Assembly (NCBI GenBank): GCA_020746105.1 | Contig: CM036618.1 | Coordinates: forward strand, 93,180,122 to 93,244,121 | DNA from: Trogon surrucura | Taxonomy: Eukaryota; Chordata; Aves; Trogoniformes; Trogonidae | Direction: 5' to 3' | DNA: 64,000 bases | Part shown: positions 40,561 through 54,100 of the stretch, piece after piece | Position numbering within the stretch: the stretch's first letter is position 1 | Layout of the letters: every line of letters begins with the position of its first letter | The notes under the pieces: model-generated | Databases searched by the model: none | Told to the model about the DNA's origin: nothing | What the model saw: only the letters and a program-made list of their open reading frames with translations | Translations under genes and position numbers: made by a program

Positions 40561-41765
40561 AGGTGGCCACCCAGTAACATTTTACAAGACACCTTTTAAA
40601 AAAAATCATTTTATTTAAAAGTAGTAAAAAAATAATAAAAAACCACCCTAATGCAAATCACTTGCTTCTGATTTATTCCCCCCCTTCCCACCTGGGAGCA
40701 GCCCTGGCCCCACTGTGCTGCTCTGCCCCGCAGTGCCCATGAACTCTTTGGTCTGCTCTGCTGGGGACTGCCCGTGTCCCCAGGGAAGGTGGCACCCAAG
40801 CAGCCCCACGGGGCTCCTGCTCCGGACAGGTGCTGGCCAGGCCCACGAGCAGAATATGCCTTATTTGCAGCAGGGTGCTAGCCTTGCTGGAAGGTGAGAA
40901 ACGGAGCAATCCAGCCCAGGGCTGCTGAAGAGACCAAGCAAGCTGCAGAGAAGCCTGGGGGGAGTCTGTGCTGCCTTCCGGGCAGCATTCCACTGCTATC
41001 TGCGCCTCCAACAAGGGAGGAGGAAGACAACGGCTCACTCCAGAGCATCTTGTGGGATTGCACCATCCAGGATATGCCCCAAACAACAGCAGCTGCTCCC
41101 AGGCAGCAAGTGGGGAATTTCCCTCGCTGTGGTGTGGTAAGGCACGCGCTGTGTCTGCATTCCCACAGCACCTTTGGCTGCTGGTTCCCTAATGTCACAC
41201 GTGCTCCTCTGGCTTGGAGAGGATGCAGAGAACGGTGATGAGCTGAACCAGCAGAAGGGATGTAGAGATAAACCTGCTGTCTCCTCTGCTTTCAGCCTGG
41301 AGGAATCTATAACCCAAGGAAGACCCATCCCCTATTTTTTTTAACACCCTCCCAAGCCAGGAGATGTGGCAGGATCTCTCTATCCTCTTTGCAAAAGAAG
41401 AAACCACAGCAGGGTAAGGCAGCAAGATGTCAGGCACAATAGCAGAAGCAGGGATCCACCACCTGGTCTTCCAGCACCTCCTGTGCTCAGTCTTCAGCCT
41501 TGAAACCAGACACTGGGCAGGACAGCATGGGAATGGAGTGCCAGGCTGGGATCCCCCAGCCTCAGCCTTGGGCACTGGAAAGGCTCTGCAAGTGGGGAAG
41601 CCCCTGTTCTCCCACTCACAGCCTTCTGCTGTGCAAAGGACCGAGGGAGCGGGCAGGCTGGGGAAGCCCATGCAGCCCTCACATGCCTGGGCACTTGAGG
41701 TAATGCTCAGCCTCCCAAGGCTGCGGGGGAGTGCGGTGCGTTAGATCACATGAGACCTCAAGTGC
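40561..41765. other. Gap between NFKBIE and SLC35B2; A/T-rich patch and kB-like site
   Basis: No exon was recognised. An A/T-rich patch at about 40590-40650 includes minus-strand AATAAA, which could be an alternative NFKBIE polyadenylation site. A perfect NF-kB consensus lies at 41113-41122. Confidence 0.45.
41113..41122. promoter_or_regulatory. NF-kB consensus site
   Basis: GGGAATTTCC matches the GGGRNWYYCC consensus exactly, in the longer palindrome GGGGAATTTCCC (41112-41123). It lies between the NFKBIE 3' end and the SLC35B2 promoter. One such match per roughly 8 kb is expected by chance, so function is unproven. Confidence 0.4.
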
Positions 41766-41783
41766 CCGCAGCAAGAACAGATA

Positions 41784-42193
41784 TTTATTAGAGTGAGTCT
41801 TAGCTCTCCTCACCCCACACTTACTCTGACGGCGTTTGGGAGCGCCAGAGGATGCTCAGTCCACTGTACAGTGTGAAAAGGAGTCCTCTCCTGCTCCTTC
41901 CCTGGGTAAGCTGGAGACCCCCAGAAGCCAGACCCATGGCATGGAGGTGAAAGTAATTCCTGCTGCTGGGCACAAATACCAAAGAAAAGCCTCCCCTTTG
42001 TAGTGCTCATAGCGCCACCTTCTTCTCTATAGGAAGGCAGCCTGAGGCAAACAAAACTTTTCCAAAGAGGAGAGGGGGGAAATAAATCTCCCAAAGTAGC
42101 TCTTGCTCCCACTGAACCGCAGGCAGGCAAGGTCCCAGCAGGCAGTGATGCAGAGTGAGGAGGCAGCCCAAAGGGCCAAAGGAGTCCAGCCGC
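41784..42193 (-). other. NFKBIE: NFKBIE 3' UTR with AATAAA
   Basis: A canonical AATAAA on the minus strand lies at 41784-41789, about 400 bp after the stop codon. It is the first signal met downstream of the last exon. Cleavage would fall near 41765. Confidence 0.65.
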
Positions 42194-45100
42194 TCACTCA
42201 GAGCACACAACAGGCTTCCCCGATATCTTCAGGTCATCGAAGGGCAGCAAGGCGAGGAGCTGCAAAGGCCAAGGGTGTGGATGTGTAAGGATCCAGGGTC
42301 ATGTCTCCATCAGGCTTTGGCAGGGGCTCAGACCTGACCAGCAGCCCAGCAGCCTCCCCACCTCCCCAGGGAATTGCCAAGAAACCCTGCCTGGGCTTTC
42401 CCTAGGGCTCGAGGCAACAGGCACCCACACAACCTCAGAGCCAACTCTGCACTCTGTGGGGGAGGATGGGCACAGCTAGAAACCCCTCCTAGAAGCTCTC
42501 CCCACAAATTGTCAGACTCCTGCACCCCCCCTGACAGGCTTGCAGAGCCACAGGCCTCCCCCCTCACAGACTCACGTCGTCATTGCCATCAGCCAGGTCC
42601 TGGGCTGTCTCGTTTTCCATGTTCCTCAGCAGGGTGTCAGCCCCGGAGTGTGAGAGAATGGCGGCGATGGCAGCATCCTTGCGGCCCACAGCCAGGTGGA
42701 GAGGGGTGCACCCGTTGTACATCTGGGCATCCACATACGCCCCGTTGCGCAGCAGGAACTGGACCGCCTTGCGGTTGTGGCACTCCACGGCCAGGTGCAA
42801 TGGGGTCTTCCCACTTGTGCCCTCCTGCAACCCGCACACCACAAGGATATGGGTGCAAGGTCCCCTCAGACGGGCCCCACAGCACCCAACAATGCCCTCC
42901 TGACAGGGTGCAAAGGGGGCAGTCCCCAGCTCCACTGCAGTCATAGCATCTAACAGTTTTGCAAGGACCTTTCCTCTCCCTCAAAATTCAGTGCCTCCAA
43001 GCCCCACAGCAGTCCTGCCACCACCTGGCAGTGCCTGTCCCAAGACTTGAGGGAGCCCCCAAGGCAGCAGCACACTGTGCCCAACCTCACCCGAACGTCT
43101 CACCATGCCCCCAGCCTTACCCGAACATCAATGTTGGCACCGCTCTCCAGCAGCAGAGACATCATTGGGATGTTCCCCTTCAAGGTGCTGATGTGCAGAC
43201 AAGCCAAGCCTGGGTGAGGAGGCAGGAGAGAAAGCCATAGACAGCCTGGACCACCCCAAGGCACACCAACCCTGCGCTCACTCTGCTGCACTCCCAGATC
43301 TCTGCATACACAACGCACAGTCTCTACCCCAACCCTGCTATTGGCTCCACACCAGGCTGCCCCCAAGGTCTCACCTTGCCAGTTCTGGAGCTGCAGGTCC
43401 TGGTGGTGCCCATGGGGCTGGGTGGTGCCCTCCGGCAGGGCTGTGCTCTGTAGCAGCTGCTGGGCACACCACAGGTGCTGCTGCTCACAGGCCAGGTGCA
43501 GTGGGGTGTTGCCGTTGCGGTCCTGCAGCCCAGGGTTCACTCCTTTGTGGATCAGCGCCTGGATGACACTGGGCTGCTCCAGGTACACGGCGAGGTGGAG
43601 TGGGGTCTAGAGAGGAGGTGGGGACAGAAAATTAGGGAAGTGCAGCAGCCCATCCCTGTCCCAGGATTAAGCGTGGCTGGCACTAGGGGATGCATATGGT
43701 TTGTTGCCCCCTGCACCTCAGCTTGAAGAACACCCATGGAGGCAGGTCTCACTTTCCCAGGTTATCTACCCTGCCACATTCAAGCCATGTCTGCTCCATC
43801 CTCTGTGGCTGCTTACAATGTCCTGGTTCCCTTCACCCCGCGGTGCTGGGAGCTGTCACACCTCTATCTCAGGCTATCTCCCACACCCTTCTTTCCCTCC
43901 CTGAAAAGGGGCTGCTCACATGGGACCTTCACCATTCTCTGAAGGAAGTAGGTTCGGGGTCCTGGGGAAAGGGCAGATGGATTGGACATCTACCTGAGGA
44001 AGTGCATTGGAAGTCCTTGGGAACAGGCAGATGGAATGGACATCTACCCAGGGAGCAGCCTGCTGTACCTGCCTTCCTCCCATCCTCTGCCTATCACATC
44101 CACATACCTGGAAAAGATCATTTTGGATCTCCAGCACCTCCCTGGGCAGCTGAGCGATGCAGCAGAGTGCCACAGCTGGAACACAGTGGATAATGGCTAG
44201 ATGAACCAACCTACAGAGCGGATAAAGTGAATGAGGAAGGGGAAAGAAAAAAAAAAGGAGTCCTAAGTGGCATGCTCAGGAGCAGACATCTTCCACTGCT
44301 GCATGGAGGAATAACCTCCCTGCCTTCCCCAGACTCCTTCCCACCAGCTCGGTGCCTCTCCATCCTGCTCTCTCCCTTGGGAAACTCAGCAGCAGGGCAA
44401 GGCAGGAACATGGCCTGAGGCTCCTCAGGGCAGTCCTTTGCTCTGACCCCCATGCAGAATGGACCCTCCTGTAGTCACTAAATACCACAGGGTCTTCCCT
44501 TGCACCCTCAGAGCATGTGCAGGGCTTAGACTCGGCAGTGCCCAAAGCCTGGCCTCCAGGAGCCAGACTTTTTCTCTCCAGGTCCAGAGAGCCTGGGGTG
44601 TGGGGGCCAGGTTTGGCGGCTGCGGAGAGATCTGGGCTCTGGCAGCTGCTCGGGGAATTCCAGTTCCCCACTGTCAGCTATGCACTGAACTTCTGCTTTC
44701 CCCTCCGCGAAGGCGGGCAGCCAAAGCCCGGCAGGAGCCCAGCACTGGTCCAAGATCACCTGCACAGCACAGTTCCCATGCCAGCCGATCTGCTGGTCCA
44801 CACCAATTTCCTCTTCTTTCCTCCACATCCTTCCCTCTCAGCACTGCCGTGGCAGGGCTGGCACGCAGCCTGCAGGCACAGAGGGGCATCGGAGGTGCAG
44901 CCATCAGAGTTCAGTGGACAGCAGGGAGCCCTGGTCCTCAGGATGGTGGCCCCCCACAGCCATGGGGTTGCTAGGCAGCCCGGAGTCCCCCAACCCAAGG
45001 GGAGGTTTTATTTCCAGCCAGGCCTCACGCTGGCCGCTGTGCAGTCAGAACAGAAGTGAGAGTGTGACAGAGGCAGAGCCGAGAGGGAATTTCCAGTCTC

Positions 45101-48100
45101 TTCCGCCAACCAGCTGCACTCCTGGGTCCTGCCGACGCAGAAGGAGTGGCCCCCCTCGAGTCCAGACCTGGCTGTGGTGGGCAGCAGCAAGGAGAGGGCA
45201 GCAGCGAGGAGCAGGCAGGAGCAAGGAGTAGGCAGCAGTTCCCACTCTGCAGAGCATGGCAGGCACAAGCTGAGCCTCCCACCACCTCCTTGCTGCTGTG
45301 CTGAGGCCACTGGTGGCTTTTATCTGTCAGGGATCAGCTCCAAAACAGCGGCCAGGCTGTAAGCAGGCTCCTGTCACCCACACTACTCGGTGGAGGCAGG
45401 CAGGGTCAAGCGATGTGGGGTAAAAGCAGTGGCAGCCCTGGCAAAGACACCCTGTTTGCTGCACAGCCCATCTTTGGGGATGCTACCTGCAATGTGGGGG
45501 GTGGACAGCATCCCTCCACAGGTGGGAAGGCAAGACCTGGCCCTAAAGCATTGCAGCAGAGCAGGGCTGAGGCTGCCTTTTCACCAGCTGCAGGGAGGAC
45601 ACGAGTGTGATGCAAAGACCAGTCCCCAAAATGTCGTTCATCCACTTTCTGCCAAGCACTGCCTAAGGGTCAAGCCAATACCCAGGATCCCGGGCACCCT
45701 CAGCCGAGTCTCATTTTGGTGGCAAAAGAAGGCTGGGTCCTCTTCACACTGCTGCCAAGGTAAAGGCTGACAGGAGAGGCTGCATCCTCGGGGAAGCCCC
45801 AGTTCACACCTCGGCAGAGAATTCCCTGCTGGAAGAACAGGCCATCCACATTTGTCTCTGCACCACCATGGAGTGTCCCCTTGCTGCCCATGCTCCCCAG
45901 GGCAGGAGAGAGGGCTGGAAGCAGGGCTGAGAAGCCCCATGGGCAGGGTCCAGCTCCCTTCAGCAGACCACAGGGCAGGGGCACAACCAAGGGGCCAGGC
46001 CAAGCTAGCAGTAGGAAGAAGCAAAGGGCAGAGCTGAGTGATCAGCTGCAAGAATACCCCTCCCTGCAGTGGGCTCTTGCTCACCCCAGCCTGGGTATGA
46101 TCCAGATAGGGACAGTCCCTACAGGGTTTTGTATCAGGCCCTTGGCTCCCACGGTGGCACCTGCATGGAGGTGCCCTTTGCCTGCTTGTAGGGACAGCCC
46201 CTGTTTCTCCAAACCCGCTCCCAGATGCCACGTGCAGGAGGAGGCCACAGGATCTGCCTTTTTCAGGTACAGCAGAGATAAGACTGCTCAGATGGGGGAC
46301 TTTCCAAGGCAATTCAGCTTGAACTTTAAACCTCTGCCGCTTTCGCTTTCCAGAGCCGTGTTGGGCTCCTGGGGGAAAAGAGCAGCGCCTGGGGTCATGC
46401 CCTGCTGCAGTCAGCCCCCGCGCCCCCAGGAATCCCCCCAGGTTCCTCTGCCACTACCCACGCCACACCGTGTCATCACGTGGGGACAACTGGGGCAGTC
46501 ACCCAGGGGAGGTGGAAACCCCGGGCAGCCCTCTCCACTGTTGCAGGCATCTCACTCTTCCTGGCTTGGGTGGCTTTGCAGCTCAACAAGGCAGCTGAGC
46601 AAGTTTGGGCATTTATGCTGTGGAGGTGATGAGGTGATGATCCTCACCCGGTCAGAACTTTCACCTCAAAGCTGGGATGTGCCTGCTTCGAAGGATTGCT
46701 TTCCCCCTCCTCCCTCTTCTTTCTTCACCCAGGTGCAGCGTCTTCCTGTGCTTTCATTTCTGCATTTGTTTCCCCTTTTCCTCATCGCCAGGCCTCAGCT
46801 TCCTGAAATGGCTGCAAGAGCCGTGAGCTCCTCAGGGGAATTGCAGCGAAGCCACTGGGTTGGGATGAGCCCACCAAGAGCGTATGTGTGCTGAGGCACT
46901 CTGTGCCATGGGCAGTGATGCCAACCAGGAATCAGGATTGTCTCCTGCTAACCCAGGAAACCTCCTACGCCCAGGAGACCTGAGGCACAGAGGCATTGTG
47001 CCAATCTCCGCTTTCTTCTAAGAGCCAAGGCTACAAGCACACCTCTCTGCCACAGCAGCCACACAGTCCAGCTGCTGACAGGCTGCTGCATGCTGGCAGG
47101 CTGCATTCACAGATGAGCCCTGGAGCCAGGGTGTGGTGATGGAGAGATACCCACTCACTGTCAGACACCTCTCCTCACCCAGCCATGGCCTTGTGCCTTC
47201 TCCAGAACATCCCTCCACCCCACCATGTTCAGATCCTTGTCCTTCCCTCGGCTGTCTGCATACCTCTCCTCTGCTTGCCTGCTCCCTCCCTCCCAGTGTT
47301 CCTGCCTGCAGCCATGGTGCTGGGTGCCCAGCTGGGACTTTTAGAAAGGGCAACAGGGAGTTTTGGAAAGGGCACGGGAATGAAGGAGCTGTGGGCAGGG
47401 GAAATGTGGCCAATCTGGGCCTGACAAACAGATGGGCCCATTCTCAGCTTTTCCACTTGCTCACCAGCTCCATCCTGGCACAAGGGGACTTGTTAGCACT
47501 CTGAATGGCAAAGGTCACACAGGATATCCCTGGCACAAGGTGATCTTTCCATCCTCTGAGAGGTAACAATCCTAGAGCAGAAGGGTCAGGGCCATCCTTG
47601 GGTCTCAGTGACCTCAAGTGTCTGGTGGGAAAAATGTCCACATCTGAGGGCTGGAGGCAGGAGAATGGGGTAACGGTGACACCCAGCTCTGACACACAAG
47701 CAGAACTGATGAAGTGTCACCAGTTCTCCAGCTATCCTCTTCCCCCCCTCTAGAAAAGGCTCCAACCATGCAGATCCCCCCACGTGTGGAACAAGACACT
47801 TTATCCTCGAAGCAGCTTCTCCCTTCACCCTCTCACCCCAGAAGCACGAAGGGCAAGAGATCCAGCATTCAGTAAATTGCTTTGACAAATTTTTCTCTCT
47901 CTCTAGATAAGGTCCCTGTCTGCAGAGAGAACAGTTCATTCCCAGCTCCTTATTTTGGCTGAGTGGAGCAGTAGGAAATCATGTAAACAATTCACACAAG
48001 AGAAACTTGTTCAGGGAGGAAATGGCCCCAGTAGCAATAAAGAGGAGAGCGAGGGAGGAGGAAAAGAGTAGGGGAATTCCACATTTACCCTGCTGTCCTG

Positions 48101-51100
48101 TTCCAGCCCTGTAACCTGCACTGCTAACCGCTTCCTCAGCCATCAGCATGAACCTCTGCCAGCAGGCTCAGCAAGCACAGCTCCAGCCTGCCCTGCAGCC
48201 CTCTGCCAGCCTAGCTCAGCTCCCTTCCTCCCTGCATACCAATGCGATGCTGCCCTGCACCATAAAGCTGTTCCAGCTGCCCTCTGGCAGCTCCAAGGGA
48301 GCAACGGATCCCAGCCAGATGTAGGCTCATCCCCATGTCTTCTGCTCCTGCCCTGGGCCTCCTGTTCTGCAGGTTTCTTCTCTCCTTCCCTGAGCAAAGT
48401 CCCTTCAAGCCATTGGGTTCAGCCTCTCTGATCTCCAACCTGGGCAATGGCTGTTTCCCAGCCTGCTGTTCCTGGGGCCAAAGGGAGGGGTAGGAAGCAA
48501 TGGGGAAGAAGGGGAGACAGTCTCCACCTTTCCTGTCGTGGTCTGCAAGAGGATCTGGTCTGGGTGCTGGTGGACGAGGGGTGCTGGAGGCTGACTGGCG
48601 GGGGAGGTATTTCAAGAAGGCTGTGGGCATCTCGTTTTTCAGTGAGGTGGGGGAGGAGGAAGAGGTGGGGAGACGAAGGTGCCCCTGTTCACTCACATAC
48701 AGCACCTCTGGCCTCACATCTTCTAGTCTCTGCACCCACACATTTGAGCATTTTTCTCCATTTCTGAGTAGATGGTGGGTCCAGGACTGCAGAAGCACTA
48801 AACATTGGATACATGGAAACCGCTCCCTGTGAAATGAAGGGCCTGTCCTGCACTACCATCACTGTAGGGATGGGCCAAGCCAGAAACCAGGTCAACCCAT
48901 CCCAGGAGAGCCTGGTCATGGGCTGAGAAGCAAGATGAACAATTGCAATAAAAGCAGCAAACATCCCCAAAAGGTCTATGGGCTGTGGCAACTATATTTC
49001 AAATGGAGCGAGTTCCATTCTCACTCATCAGGAGGCAAATACATTTTCCTACAGTTTCTGTACACACAGAGATATTGTGAGGTCAGAACAGACTCTTGGA
49101 AGAGGACATTGCCTGGACTTTGCCAGAGGCTGTACAACACACCCTAGCAATGATTTACAACCCTGCACATACCCTCACTGCCTCGGATTTTCTTTTAATG
49201 AAGCACCAGCTGTGGGTCTAGGATATCTCAGGGCCCTCCTTCAGTCCAGCATCTGCTCTAGTCATAGAGGCTTCCCTTGTCCAGGACACAGAGAGCATCT
49301 CGCACAGCTCATGGAGAGGTGTGACGTAACCACTCTGACAGCTCAGGCCCCACAGCTACTCTTCCTATACAGTTTCATCTGACTCCTCTTTTATCCACGT
49401 TGTTTTGGTTTTTTTTTTTAAAAAAACAACCAACCCCAGACCAACAAAAATCAAAACTTTCTGTGCTAATTTAGCTGAGCTTGACCCTTTTCCAGCAGCG
49501 GCTAAGCCTGCCTGCAGAGTGCAAGGACCTGAAGCCTTCCCCACCTTGACTGGTCTGTTAGAACCAGGCATCAGGTTTCTGCATCCCAGGCCATGGAAAT
49601 TTCCAGCCATTCTTTCCTTTCCGCTGTGCTGAAGTTCCCTGTGCCTCTCCTCAGCTCAAAGGCAAACCTATGCAGGCGGAAAGTCTGAAGAAACTTCTTC
49701 AAGGCCAGGTTGCAGTCATCCTAACAGGGGAAACCAAATAAAAATCTCTTCTTGCCTGCATGATCTCAGAGGGTTGCCAGGACTTAGGTCAAGGCTGTAT
49801 GTGAGACCCCTATGGCAGCCCGAATCCTAAAGGAGCCTGTGCAGAGCTGCCTACATATATTTTCAAATATATGGCATCAAGCCCTCACCTGCTCACCAAA
49901 CTCCTAAGCAGGCACAGGGAGCTGGACACAGCGAGTTCCCTTCCCCCTCTGGCCAGCTCCACGTCAAGACTCATTTTCTTCTCTGCCCCACAACAATGGT
50001 GTGCTAGGGAACAACCTGTGATGGACTCAAACTCTACTGGCATTTGGGCAAGGAGCTTTCCAAAGACCCTTTGGAAAAATGAAGAGCGTTCCTCCCTCCC
50101 ATTAACCACGGCCATCCCACTGCTGGGGTGTCAGCAGCAGCCCAGTCCAGCCAAGCAGGGAGACTCCCAGCCCGACCAGCAATCACATGTGCTCTCTGCA
50201 TCAGACTTCTTTAATCTTTCTCCTAAAACTGTGTCTCTCCAGTCCTCTGGTTCTTTTTAATTCCTTCACAGTGTTTTCCCTTTGCTATCACATGCCAGGA
50301 TGCAGGGGTACAAGGGTTCAGCAACAGCCCTGTTTAGGAAGGCAAGCACTGAGCAATCAGCAAAGCCATCCTCTAGTTCTCCGCACAGGAAAGATCTCAA
50401 GCACAGGGCTACACAGGATGGGAGGGTTACAACTGGCATACACTGGTAAAGTGTTAGAAGTGTCTCTTGGCACTTCGTGCTCAATGGCTACCCATGCAAG
50501 CAAGGGCTGAGCAGGGAAGGCCCCTTCGTTACCACCACGTGGAGAAGAGCTCAGAACATCAGCTCCCGTGGGGCCCCAGTTTTACTCAATTAACTGTCCC
50601 CAAGTCCTCATTAAGGCATCTCAGCCCACAAGTCACTGGCACGTGATTTCTTATCAGCAGATGGGACAGCACTTGTCTTTGGTGGAAGGAGGAAGTCAGG
50701 CTTCCTCTGCCCCCCTCCCTCCCTAAAACATGCACCAAACCAAAACTGCTTGGTCCCATTTTCCATCTGAAGGAGGCTGAGATCTCTCTCCCATGATTGA
50801 TCTGGGGTCCCCTGACCTTTGTCCCCAGAGAGAGGCCGGGCTGCATTGCATATGGAGCCCCGTGCAGAAGACAGCCACCCTTTTGCAGAGGCACAGCCCC
50901 CAGCCTTTTGCAGCCCCCTATGGCCAGATGGCCCAGAGCAAGGTTGCACATGCTCTACCCAGCTGCCCAAGGGGCCCACCACCACGGCATCAGGTACCAA
51001 CGGCATAAAATGGTGTGTGGCCCACGGACCAGCATGGGCAGAAAGGGAAACAAGCTTAAAACAGCCCTAGAGAGAGGAAGCTCTGCCTGATGTCCCACAC

Positions 51101-54100
51101 TGATGAATCAACTCTGCTTTTCCAGAGCTGGTAGAGGCTGCCACAAGCCCAAGTGAACGGGGAGGTTTTCTCTTGTGCTGGAACGCAACAGACAATCCCA
51201 TCCCACCCTGAAGTAGCTGGTCCCACACCCACCCCTTTCCCAGGATGCCGGACTTGTGTATATGCCTGGCAAGGCCAGGAAGAAGCGGGTTTCCTTGGTG
51301 AATCCTAACAAAGGTTGAGCTTGTCCAGAGGCTGGGGCACAGCAATAAAGCTGGCTGCAGCCTGCTCAGAGCTATCCATGCCTGCAGCTGGAAAGCCCCT
51401 TTCTTCACTTCCACGAAGAGCAGTCCCATCGGGACCAAATTCAGCAGAAAAGAAGCTGGATAACAAAGAAGACACAGATGCCTGGAGGAAACCTCTTGGT
51501 TTACAAGGAAAAGATGGATGCTTAGAGGAGACTCATTGAGAACACGGGGCTTGCTCTCTACCCAGCTGCAGAATAAACAGGATATGTACCACTGCCCTAA
51601 GTGCACCCACCATCCCTCTGCCTGTCACCCCCTTCCTCATCTCCTTGATTTCTCCTGCCATGCCAGCTCTGCCACTCCCTCTCAGTGACTGATGTGCCAG
51701 TGCCTGTTTACTGCAACTCTGAATTCCCTGAGGCAAAGGGACTGCCAGTGACACTGGGGAGGTGTGTGTGTGGGCTGATGCTTGGGCAAATGATTCTTGA
51801 AAGACAGCACCCACACATTTCACTGGCCATCACACCCACATCTGCCCTGTTGGCCCATTTCCTTCCTGCAGAAGTGGGATCCCTTCTAATTTTGAGCATG
51901 GGAAAAGCCAGCTTTAGCCCCATTGCTTCACCCTCCCTGGGTTAATGTTCCTCTACCGTGGATGTGGGCAGCAAGGTATCCAAAGAGGATCCTGGTGATG
52001 CTCTGGCCACCCAAGCACATGCTCCTCACCTCTGCCTCCACCTCCTGTATTTTCCCACAACTTACAGGCTGACAAACACAGCCGCCTCACAGGCACACCT
52101 CAAGGCAGCATGGGTGGGTGAGCCTGGGGAAGCTATAGACAGACAAGATTTTTGTCAGATGGATAGCCAAAGCTTTGGCCAGCTTCCTTTGTGCAAGCCT
52201 GGTGCTCCTCTCTGTTCAGTACCAGCAAGGGCATCTGGGGAAACAGGAACTACTTTGCCAAAAGCCCTGAACTTTTTGTATTTTCAGAATTACAATAACA
52301 GGAAAGTGTTCTTGCCCAAGTCTTCTGAAATATAATGATAGTACGATTTTAATTCTCAGCCTGGAGCTGTTTTGTGGCAGACATTCAAGCAAGACACACA
52401 AGGAAATGTGCTGCTGACGGAGATGAAAAGAAGTAGATGGATTTGTCTGGCTGGATGAAAGGGATGCAGTCTGCAGTGAGTGAGCAATTGTTCCATAGAC
52501 TTCAGCATTACTACCAGCCCTGACTTCTTTTTGCACACGAAACTGGTGGCAGTTCAATGAGTTGCTGGGTGCTCACAGTCACCATTTGAATCAACAGAGC
52601 AGTGGATGTTCAGCATTTCTAAATATAAATGCCTCCTACCTCTGCCGCAGGGTCAGGAGGAGAGACAGGAATAGCAGAAGCAGAAATCCACAGCCTTGCT
52701 GCTCTAACCACAAGAATAGTTGTTTTTTTTTTTTACCCAGCGCTGGGAACGGATCCCAGGAAAACCAGCACCAGCATGGACATGGCCAGCCTGGAACTTT
52801 ACAAACTGCACCACTAGCAGACTTTTTGCTCCCTCCCTTGCTCTTTACAAATTTCCTGTTCTGAACTGCTCTGCGAGCGAGAGAAAATAGAAGAGTAACT
52901 GCAACCATTTGCAGAGCTCTGCGGGAGCCTCTCCTGCCTACAGTAACCAAGACACCACCGATTAATGTTTCCCTAGTTAATGAGAGGCTGGTATTAGGTC
53001 TCCCCAAGCAAGTGTGGCAAGCAAAGGGCTCAGCAACCTTACAAGACAGCCCCAAGCAGCTAAACCATCTCCAAACAGCTGCGTCTGCCGGGCTCACTAT
53101 GGAACACCAAGCAGGGAGCCCTGGGCACACTATGATGGACTAGCCCGGGGAGCTTTTCTGAGGTGTTACTTACACAGCTCTGCTTAGAAGACTCGTGGGT
53201 CTCTCCATAGACATTTTGGCTCTAGTGTTACAGCTTGGAAATTTGGTGGATCTCCTCCATGCCGAGGAGCCCCAGAGCCAGCCTGTAGATAGGTCAGGAC
53301 TAGAAAGCAGAATTCAGGGGCCCGTCTGGGCATGGGAGGCTGGGTTTAGTCTAACCTTGCTTGCTGCGAGACTTCCAGCCAATCCTCAGAGAAGATCTCA
53401 CAGTGAGCATTAATGAACTAGCAGACGCATAGGCTCCCTCCTAACTGGGAAGTAAACACTTGGGCTAGCTTCCAGCTCATCTTCAGCCTCAGAACCAGAT
53501 GTGCTCTGCTGGGCAAGGACAGAGCCTCCTTGCTGCCCCTGCAACAGAAGACATTTGCTTGCTTGTGTTGGTGCCTCTTAGTTTCTCTTCCTCTTGCACC
53601 ATTACTCAGTATTAAACTCCAGCCCGGGTTTGAGGCAAAGTTTTGCTCTTCTCAGCTGTGATCACACTTTGCTCATGCTCTGTGTGTGCACTCATGGTGA
53701 AAACCTTCCATTGAGGGAATGTATGACAGGAGAGTGCCGTGATTAGCTGAAGGCAGTTACCAGAAGCCAAACCAAGTAACTCCAGCGTGATGCCTCTGCC
53801 CTTGAGAGAGCATTACGGATGTGGGGAGCCCTTCCTCATCAAGAGAAACACTCATCTCCGTCACAGAGACTTTGGAGGGCAGCTCCACAGCAGGGCGTGC
53901 GTCACAACTGTGCTTGAAGGCTGTAGTTGTGCGGGCGGGTTGGCAAAGCAAAGTGATTTCCACCTGCAAACAAATACTTGTTGGGTTGCTCGGCTAAGCA
54001 GCATCTGTGGCCTTAACACAGGCTTCTCAAGGTCTTGCCTTGCAGAGCCAATCTCGTCTCAGGTCTCACTTACACATCATCTCACACAGCCAAGGTTTCC

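Noticed and set aside
45881..46894. 337-codon open frame on the plus strand in NFKBIE intron 1
   Set aside because: Low-complexity, Pro/Ser/Arg-rich sequence with no recognisable domain, overlapped by an open frame on the other strand and lying inside an intron. It looks like chance in GC-rich DNA.
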